A stretch of DNA of 35,420 bases, taken from positions 1-35,420 of the forward strand of contig JAFSCH010000088.1 in NCBI GenBank assembly GCA_017436865.1, in the 5' to 3' direction. Position 1 is the stretch's first letter; each line of letters begins with the position of its first letter. Made by a program: the position numbers and the translations under genes. Below are positions 29,821-35,420 of this stretch, one piece after another. The notes under the pieces were generated by a model, which did not search any database, had not been told where the DNA came from, and worked only from the letters and a program-made list of their open reading frames with translations. This DNA is from Lachnospiraceae bacterium (GTDB lineage: Bacteria; Bacillota; Clostridia; Lachnospirales; Lachnospiraceae).

Positions 29821-31215
29821 ATGAAAAAAATACTAGCAATACTTCTTACTGCATGTATGTTATTATCCATGACGGCATGTGGCAAGACAGAGCCAAACGA
29901 TAATTCGCAAAATAACAATTCACAGAACGCAGGAACACAAAACGAGAATCAGCAGAATGAGGCACAAGGCGTTGAAACTGCACAATTCTGGTTAGACAAA
30001 CTGGGAAATGCAGATAAAGTGCTGCTAACATTAGAAGAGATTGAAAAAGAAAATGCGCTCATGAGACAGTACTGGGGGACGGATTGGAAAAGTGGATATT
30101 ACGATGTCAATTCCTTCCCAGAGACAGTGGACAAGGCTTGGTTACAGGATCGAATTGATTATCCACACGTGAAGGATTTAGGTCTGTACTGCAAGGGGGA
30201 AAAGATTACGGCGACTCAGTGGCAGGAGCGATACAAAAACTATAATTTCAATGGTATGCCAGCGACGATTCAGGTGAAATATGGTGTAATCGTACATCCG
30301 ACAGCAGGCTACGATTTTCCAACGAATGAGATTCACACAGATAGCAGCTTGGATGAGTCCGAAAATTTGTTGCAGCAAACCTTTTATCGCATGAATGAAC
30401 CTGTGGTAGTGCTTTGGGAAAGCAAGGATAAAGAATGGTACTATATCGTAGCAAATGAATTTGTTGGATGGATTGAGGCAAAGGATTGTGCATTGTTTGA
30501 AAGTCGTACACAGTGGACGGAATTTCAGCAGGATAAAGAGTTTTTGGTCGTAACAGAAGATGTCAAGTTGGAAGGTATAGAAGACACGGTATTTATGAGT
30601 ACCAAGCTTTATTTGGTAGATGAAAATGAACCACATGATTTGATACATGGGGATTATGTCGTGCGTGTGCCACAAAGGGGCGAAGATGGTAAGGTGCATT
30701 ATACGTACGCCGCAGTTGCGAAAGAAGACCCAGTACACGAAGGCTATTTGCCATATACGATAGAAAATGTTTTGAGCTTAGCATTCCAGGAAATGGGTGA
30801 TCCGTATGGCTGGGGAGGAATTGATGGCAAACGCGATTGTTCGATTTACATCAAGGACATTTACAATTGCTTCGGTTTTCAAATGCCACGTAACAGTCGT
30901 ATTCAGATGAATATTCCAGAAATGAGAACGAAGACAGAAGGTTTGTCAGTTGAAGACAGAGAAGCACTTCTTGATAAAACGAATCCTGGTGCGATTTTGG
31001 GAATCAGTGGACATGTTATGCTGTATTTGGGCGAAGAAGCAGGACAGCATTATGTTATTAGTATGCTCGGAAGCTATATTCCGGAGACGGTAACGGAAAA
31101 TTTTGGTGACCATGTTGTAAGCGCGCAGAAGGTTATGGTAAATACCTTGGATGTAAGACGTAGAAACGGAAACACCTGGTTACAGGAGATTATTTCGGTT
31201 GTCGATATCAAATAA
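29821..31215 (+). CDS. Lipoprotein with SH3 domain and NlpC/P60 peptidase
   Basis: This 464-residue protein has a lipoprotein signal, MKKILAILLTACMLLSMTAC, with the lipobox Cys at 20, then an Asn/Gln-rich linker to about 50. The middle has a SH3-like part (VVLWESKDKEWYYIVANEFVGWI) as in cell-wall hydrolases. The C-terminal NlpC/P60 domain starts near 310, with the active Cys in GKRDCSIY and the His in ISGHVMLYLG. It should cut peptides of peptidoglycan on the outer side of the membrane. ATG 29821 follows GGAGAGGAAA. It lies 11 bp before truA. Confidence 0.9.
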   Translation: MKKILAILLTACMLLSMTACGKTEPNDNSQNNNSQNAGTQNENQQNEAQGVETAQFWLDKLGNADKVLLTLEEIEKENALMRQYWGTDWKSGYYDVNSFPETVDKAWLQDRIDYPHVKDLGLYCKGEKITATQWQERYKNYNFNGMPATIQVKYGVIVHPTAGYDFPTNEIHTDSSLDESENLLQQTFYRMNEPVVVLWESKDKEWYYIVANEFVGWIEAKDCALFESRTQWTEFQQDKEFLVVTEDVKLEGIEDTVFMSTKLYLVDENEPHDLIHGDYVVRVPQRGEDGKVHYTYAAVAKEDPVHEGYLPYTIENVLSLAFQEMGDPYGWGGIDGKRDCSIYIKDIYNCFGFQMPRNSRIQMNIPEMRTKTEGLSVEDREALLDKTNPGAILGISGHVMLYLGEEAGQHYVISMLGSYIPETVTENFGDHVVSAQKVMVNTLDVRRRNGNTWLQEIISVVDIK

Positions 31216-31226
31216 AGGAGCAAATT

Positions 31227-31967
31227 GTGAAAAATTATAAAATTACCATCCAATACGATGGAACCCGTTACAAGGGCTGGCAGGTGCAGAAATCCACAGA
31301 TATGACGATTCAAGGAAAAATACAGGATGTGTTATCCGCTATGACTGGACAGGAGATTGAGGTTATCGGTTCCGGGAGAACGGACGCAGGGGTGCACGCA
31401 TTTGGGCAGGTGGCGAATTTTCATATTCCAGAGCATTTTTCCCAAGATGAGGTGCTGGAGTATCTGAATCATTATCTGCCAATGGACATTGCAGTGCTTG
31501 ATATAGAAGAGGTGGAGGAACGTTTTCATGCCAGATACCATGCGGTGAGTAAGACTTATGTATATCGCATCCATACGAGTACAATTCCAAATGTATTTGA
31601 GCGAAAGTATATGTATACTTACACGGAACCACTAGATGTCAGTAAAATGCGTGAAGCAGCAAATCGGATGCTTGGTACACATGACTTTATGGCATTTTGT
31701 AGCAATAAGAAAATGAAGAAATCTACAGTTCGTACCGTGACTGCGATTGATATCCAAGAAAAAGAAAATGAAATCCGGATTTCCTATACAGGAGATGGTT
31801 TTTTACAGAATATGATTCGCATTATGACAGGAACCTTAATAGAAGTAGGAAATGGTGCCAAAAAAGTAGAAGATATTTCACAAATATTAGAGAGTAAAGT
31901 AAGAGAGAATGCCGGCTATACCGTTCCAGCGGAGGGATTACTCTTGAAGTGTGTAAATTATGAATAA
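31227..31967 (+). CDS. truA: tRNA pseudouridine(38-40) synthase TruA
   Basis: This 246-residue protein is a typical TruA, which makes pseudouridine at positions 38-40 of tRNA anticodon arms. The start YKITIQYDGTRYKGWQVQ and the active-site stretch GSGRTDAGVHAFGQ, with its catalytic Asp (about residue 52), are classical. FMAFCSNKKMKKSTVRTV and GDGFLQNMIRIMTGTL near the end are also conserved. It begins with GTG at 31227, preceded by AAAGGAG at ideal distance. It lies directly after the NlpC/P60 gene and ends at a terminator. Confidence 0.97.
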   Translation: MKNYKITIQYDGTRYKGWQVQKSTDMTIQGKIQDVLSAMTGQEIEVIGSGRTDAGVHAFGQVANFHIPEHFSQDEVLEYLNHYLPMDIAVLDIEEVEERFHARYHAVSKTYVYRIHTSTIPNVFERKYMYTYTEPLDVSKMREAANRMLGTHDFMAFCSNKKMKKSTVRTVTAIDIQEKENEIRISYTGDGFLQNMIRIMTGTLIEVGNGAKKVEDISQILESKVRENAGYTVPAEGLLLKCVNYE

Positions 31968-31984
31968 AGGAATATTTTTTCTTG

Positions 31985-32024
31985 CCCACAGCGACTTGTA
32001 TACAAGATGTTGTGGGTGTTTTTT
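31985..32024 (+). terminator. Intrinsic terminator after truA
   Basis: CCCACA (31985-31990) pairs with TGTGGG (32011-32016), followed by a T-run. An inner perfect palindrome CTTGTATACAAG lies at 31995-32006. Confidence 0.85.
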
Positions 32025-32087
32025 GATTCAAGATAATTTTACACAATTTTATTTCTGCGAAAAATTGTCGAAATTGTCTATAAAAAC

Positions 32088-32116
32088 TTGAAAAGTTAAG
32101 AAAAAAGTAGTACTAT
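32088..32116 (+). promoter_or_regulatory. Promoter of the chemotaxis protein
   Basis: TTGAAA (32088-32093), a 17-bp spacer and TACTAT (32111-32116) lie 85 bp before the start codon. This looks like a housekeeping promoter, not a flagellar sigma-28 one. Confidence 0.6.
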
Positions 32117-32145
32117 TTATCTATAATTATTTCTAAGTACTCAGT

Positions 32146-32180
32146 AAAGGGGTGTTTTTGAGCTTTTCCTCAGCCCTTTT
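32146..32180 (+). promoter_or_regulatory. Hairpin in the MCP 5' leader
   Basis: AAAGGG (32146-32151) pairs with CCCTTT (32174-32179), with an inner TGAG...CTCA. A few T follow. It lies just before the ribosome binding site and could be an attenuator or an mRNA stabiliser. Confidence 0.45.
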
Positions 32181-32201
32181 GCTAGAAGAGAGGAGTAAAA
32201 T

Positions 32202-33944
32202 ATGGGAAAAGACAACAAACAAAAAAGTGGTTTACTAAACTTCAACTTTAAAGGATTACGAATTGAAGCTCGTTTGAGGAAAGCATTCAATATGATTATT
32301 GTAATCGCTTCTATCGGTTCGGTAGTAGGTATCATTGCATTGATGGTTGTATTAGGTCAGTTTAAAAATGCGATGAATAACTATGCATTGCCACAAGGTG
32401 ATATCGCGTTGTTTATGAATGAGTATGCAGAATGCCGTTCTAATATGCGTGGTATTATTGGTTACGAGGATCAGGAGTTGATTGATTCTCTGGTTGAGAA
32501 GCATGCAACTCGTAAGGCTTCTACTAAGGAACGTTTCGAAGCACTTCATGAGCATATTGTAACACCAGAAGGAGAAGCTGCATATAAGAAAATCGGTACG
32601 GCATTAGATGCATATTTTGCAAAAGAAGCAGAGGTTATTTCTCTTGGTGCTACTACAGATCAGGAACTTTGCCGTCAGGCACAGGAGATGGCAGTTGCAG
32701 AGATAACACCTCTATATGAAACGTTGGATAATGCAGCAATAGAACTTATGGATATCAATATCGAGAAGGAACATGAGATGGAAACTGTATGTAACATTCT
32801 TGAGATTGGTGCCATGATTCTTATGGTAGTAATTATTGTATGTGCATGTATTATTGCAAAGAATATTGCAGCTACGATTTCAAAAGGGATTGCTAAGCCA
32901 CTTGCAGAATTGGAAGACAGATTTGATAAATTTGCAGAAGGTGATATTAAGACTCCTTTCCCAACATCGGATGCAAAGGATGAGATCGCTGGTCTTATGA
33001 ATGCATCTCATGATATGGCAGAGAGATTACAGATGATTATCTTTGACGTACAGAGACTTTGTCAGGAAATGGGTGCGGGTAACTTCAATGTGCGTTCTGA
33101 TTGTGAAATCGCTTATGTAGGTGATTTGGAAGGCTTGTTAGTAGCTATGAAGACCATGAATGCAAATGTAAGTGATGCACTTCGTGAAGTAGAAGAATTA
33201 GCTACCCAGGTTAACGTTGGTGCAAACAACTTAGCAGAAGCAGCTCAGGATCTTGCAGAAGGTGCGACTGATCAGGCTGCATCTGTACAGGAAATGCTTG
33301 CAACTATGAATACAGTATCTGATGGATTAAAAGATAATTCCACAAGTGTAGGTGAAGCATATGAACAGGCACTTAAGTGTGCAAATGATGCTCAAACTAG
33401 CCGTGAAGAAATGGGTCACATGGTAGAATCCATGAATCGTATCAGCGAAACATCTAAGAAAATTGAAAACATCATTGCTGAAATTGAGAGCATTGCAAGC
33501 CAGACCAACTTACTTTCTCTCAATGCTTCTATCGAAGCTGCTAGAGCGGGTGAAGCTGGTAGAGGTTTTGCAGTAGTAGCAGATGAAATTCGTAACCTTG
33601 CTGACCAGAGTGCGAAGTCAGCAGTTGATACAAGAGAACTTGTAAGCAACACATTGTTTGAAATTGAAGAAGGTAGCAAGATTGCATATAGAACAGCAGA
33701 TGTTTTGGATGGTGTGGTAGATGCAATTCAGAAGATTGCAGATACATCTAAGAGATTGTCAGAAGATTCAGTTGACCAGGCTTATGCAGTAGAACAGGCA
33801 GATATCGGCATTGGACGTATTTCTGAAGTTGTTCAGTCTAACTCAGCGGCAGCTCAGGAATCTTCTGCAACTAGTCAGGAATTGTCAGCACAGGCGATGT
33901 CAATGCATGATTTGGTATCTAGATTCCAGTTATTACAGAACTAA
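32202..33944 (+). CDS. Methyl-accepting chemotaxis protein
   Basis: This 580-residue receptor has a cytoplasmic start of 28 residues and a membrane segment at about 30-52. An outer four-helix-bundle sensor (about 55-195) follows, then a second membrane segment (199-222), a HAMP domain (about 223-280) and a methyl-accepting signalling domain to the end. The signalling tip is visible as [22 protein letters not shown] followed by [16 protein letters not shown], which contacts CheA and CheW. There is no C-terminal pentapeptide for CheR. The ligand is unknown. The start follows GAGAGGAG. It is a single gene between two terminators. Confidence 0.95.
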   Translation: MGKDNKQKSGLLNFNFKGLRIEARLRKAFNMIIVIASIGSVVGIIALMVVLGQFKNAMNNYALPQGDIALFMNEYAECRSNMRGIIGYEDQELIDSLVEKHATRKASTKERFEALHEHIVTPEGEAAYKKIGTALDAYFAKEAEVISLGATTDQELCRQAQEMAVAEITPLYETLDNAAIELMDINIEKEHEMETVCNILEIGAMILMVVIIVCACIIAKNIAATISKGIAKPLAELEDRFDKFAEGDIKTPFPTSDAKDEIAGLMNASHDMAERLQMIIFDVQRLCQEMGAGNFNVRSDCEIAYVGDLEGLLVAMKTMNANVSDALREVEELATQVNVGANNLAEAAQDLAEGATDQAASVQEMLATMNTVSDGLKDNSTSVGEAYEQALKCANDAQTSREEMGHMVESMNRISETSKKIENIIAEIESIASQTNLLSLNASIEAARAGEAGRGFAVVADEIRNLADQSAKSAVDTRELVSNTLFEIEEGSKIAYRTADVLDGVVDAIQKIADTSKRLSEDSVDQAYAVEQADIGIGRISEVVQSNSAAAQESSATSQELSAQAMSMHDLVSRFQLLQN

Positions 33945-33960
33945 AATTTTGTTGTACATA

Positions 33961-33994
33961 AATCGGATTCCTAATTTGGGAATCCGATTTTTTG
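33961..33994 (+). terminator. Intrinsic terminator after the MCP gene
   Basis: AATCGGATTCC (33961-33971) pairs perfectly with GGAATCCGATT (33979-33989), followed by a T-run. Confidence 0.95.
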
Positions 33995-34026
33995 ATTAAG
34001 AAATGATTGTTACTATGAGGTGAAAT

Positions 34027-35157
34027 ATGAAAAAATACGTAAGAGTACTTGCTGTTTTACTTGTATTTATGCTGGTGCTGACAGGCTGTGGACCAACAAA
34101 TTCTCAAAAGAATACAGAAGATAATAAGAATCCACAATCGGAAATGCAGTCGGAACAGAATAAAGAGACTGAGGGAACAGAAAATACAACCAAGGATACG
34201 CAGGAACAAGAAACGGAAGAGGATACACAGGATTCGCAAGTGGATAATGAGACTGAAATCAAGTTGTATGCCAAGACCAAGGTAAATGTACGTAGTTTGC
34301 CATCAACAAATGGGGAAAAACTTGGTGCATTAAGCATGAACCAGGAAGTGATTGCTTTAGGAGAAGCAGTAGATGGATGGCAGAAGATTCGTTATGAGGG
34401 TGATATTGCTTATGTATCTGCACAGTATTTGAGCAAAACAAAGGTGCAGAGCCAAAGCAGTCAGACTCAGATGCAGGTAGATGAAATTACCGCAGAAGAT
34501 TTGACTTTGCCAGCGGATTTTGATCCAGATGGTATCGTCGTAGTGATTGATGCTGGACACCAGGGCAAAATGAATAGTGGCAAAGAGCCGGATGGTCCGG
34601 GTTCCACTACCATGAAAACCAAAGTAAGTGCTGGTACAACCGGCTGTGCGACAGGAGTCAATGAATATGTCTTAAATCTTGAGGTTTCATTGAAACTGCG
34701 AGATGAATTAAAAGCCCGTGGGTATCAAGTGGTTATGATTCGCGAAGACCATAACATCAATATTAGTAATAGTGAAAGAGCAAAATTTGCAAATAAATTA
34801 GGTGCAGATGCTTTTATTCGTATTCATGCAAATAGTACGACGAGTTCATCTGTAAAAGGGGTAGAAACGATTTGTCAGACAGCGAATAATCCATATAATG
34901 CAAGCTTGTATCAGGCAAGTCGTAAGCTTTCCGATTGTGTGTTGGATGAATTTGTAAAGAGTACAGGTGCAAAGAAACGTCATGTTTGGGAAACAGATAC
35001 CATGAGTGGAATTAACTGGTGTCAGGTTCCAGTTACCATTTTAGAAATGGGCTTTATGTCAAATCCAGAAGAGGATCAGCTTTTGAATACTGAAGAATAC
35101 CAGGATAAAATGGTAGAAGGTATTGCGAATGGTATTGATAAATATTTTGGCAGATAA
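34027..35157 (+). CDS. N-acetylmuramoyl-L-alanine amidase lipoprotein with SH3 domain
   Basis: This 376-residue protein starts with a lipoprotein signal (MKKYVRVLAV to the lipobox LTGC, Cys 21), followed by a long Gln/Glu/Thr-rich linker to about 75. A bacterial SH3 domain (78-137) includes VNVRSLPSTNGEKLG and is likely to bind the cell wall. The C-terminal Amidase_3 domain (170-374) has its zinc ligands H178 (in IDAGHQG), E213 (in VNEYVLNL) and H267 (in RIHANS), and the catalytic E340 (in ILEMGFMSN). It should cut the bond between muramic acid and the peptide stem. GAGGTGA lies before the ATG. The gene is complete. Confidence 0.95.
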   Translation: MKKYVRVLAVLLVFMLVLTGCGPTNSQKNTEDNKNPQSEMQSEQNKETEGTENTTKDTQEQETEEDTQDSQVDNETEIKLYAKTKVNVRSLPSTNGEKLGALSMNQEVIALGEAVDGWQKIRYEGDIAYVSAQYLSKTKVQSQSSQTQMQVDEITAEDLTLPADFDPDGIVVVIDAGHQGKMNSGKEPDGPGSTTMKTKVSAGTTGCATGVNEYVLNLEVSLKLRDELKARGYQVVMIREDHNINISNSERAKFANKLGADAFIRIHANSTTSSSVKGVETICQTANNPYNASLYQASRKLSDCVLDEFVKSTGAKKRHVWETDTMSGINWCQVPVTILEMGFMSNPEEDQLLNTEEYQDKMVEGIANGIDKYFGR

Positions 35158-35261
35158 AGGCTCTGTCACATAAATATCAATTTGTCGACGCCCTTTCTTC
35201 ATGTCTTGAAATACAGATTCCGCTATCTCACAGACGCATTTTTGAACATTTAAGAAAAGGG

Positions 35262-35420
35262 CTACATTTTCTTGAAACATGGTTCCGACTTAAGTTTTGT
35301 GTCTTTCAACCATTTTACTATCTGCGAAGTATGCTCCGTTGCGAGAGAGACAGCGGTACATCCTTTCCTAGTTTCTCTAAGTACGGCGTCTTTATAAATG
35401 ATATTACATGTGCTGGCTTG
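35262..35420 (-). CDS. Partial unidentified minus-strand reading frame
   Basis: An open frame enters from beyond the window end and stops at 35262, reading DAVLRETRKGCTAVSLATEH and then KWLKDTKLKSEP. Another frame of the same strand is open for the first 33 codons, so the assignment is uncertain. A short frame just below it (MFQENVALFLNVQKCVCEIA, from 35280 down) could be the start of a transposase-like gene cut off near the amidase stop. I recognise none of them. The stretch 35158-35420 is probably a decayed or mobile region. Confidence 0.3.
   Translation of the reverse strand, partial: QASTCNIIYKDAVLRETRKGCTAVSLATEHTSQIVKWLKDTKLKSEPCFKKM

Noticed and set aside
30178-30738. A 186-codon minus-strand frame within the NlpC/P60 gene
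   Set aside because: It is antisense to a well-supported gene and its composition is unlike a real protein.
32117-32201. Possible c-di-GMP riboswitch in the MCP leader
   Set aside because: The conserved riboswitch sequence is absent; only a simple hairpin is seen.

Overview
The window looks like a chromosomal segment of a low-GC, flagellate or chemotactic Clostridia member, most likely Lachnospiraceae. Supporting signs are AT-rich DNA, strong AGGAGG-type ribosome binding sites, a LytTR/AgrC-like two-component system, a DUF1292 protein, lipoproteins with SH3 plus amidase or NlpC domains, and a methyl-accepting chemotaxis protein. No rRNA, tRNA or CRISPR array was seen.

Layout. (1) 1-1814: one ISL3-family insertion sequence with matching imperfect terminal repeats and a dense set of GAGGG subterminal repeats. 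(2) 1815-6212: a membrane c-di-GMP phosphodiesterase (dCACHE, degenerate GGDEF, intact EAL), then a small cluster of a double-motif retropepsin-like aspartic protease, a Nudix hydrolase and a frameshifted alpha/beta hydrolase. (3) 6213-11695: defence-like module 1, with AbiH, a CoiA-like nuclease carrying a topoisomerase-type zinc finger, a possible ADP-ribosyltransferase-fold protein, a SEC-C-like mini protein, and a separately promoted ATPase plus PD-(D/E)xK pair. It ends in a small phage-type HTH gene. (4) 11696-13975: a type I toxin-antitoxin locus not previously visible as a long reading frame. It has a 28-residue toxin on the minus strand, a cis-antisense RNA on the plus strand and a LexA-like SOS box over the toxin promoter. 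It is followed by small membrane genes and a methyltransferase. (5) 13976-19357: defence-like module 2, a McrB-like coiled-coil AAA+ protein and a McrC/DUF2357-like nuclease with a Cys-rich tail, ending in a second copy of the HTH gene. (6) 19358-24314: a LytTR response regulator and AgrC-like kinase, then a three-gene operon of unknown proteins with similar N-termini, ending in a truncated third copy of the HTH gene. (7) 24340-35157: a more ordinary core region: rhodanese lipoprotein, deformylase pseudogene, ybaK, DUF1292 protein, a possible orphan small RNA, DUF362 protein, alkyltransferase-like protein, GH13 glucosidase, NlpC/P60 lipoprotein, truA, MCP and an amidase lipoprotein.

How the parts may work together. 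The same leader plus HTH cassette closes each of the three accessory modules, and both defence-like operons have the same terminator-like sequence and the same TACCAT-NN-ATGGTA palindrome upstream. This suggests that the accessory modules were swapped at a common site and that the two defence operons share a regulator. The LytTR regulator has clear candidate targets: pairs of TT(T/C)ACAACA direct repeats, exactly 21 bp apart, lie before its own operon and before the three-gene unknown operon. Those two points, together with the SOS-controlled toxin, are the most promising new biology here. All functional statements are by reading only; no database search was possible.
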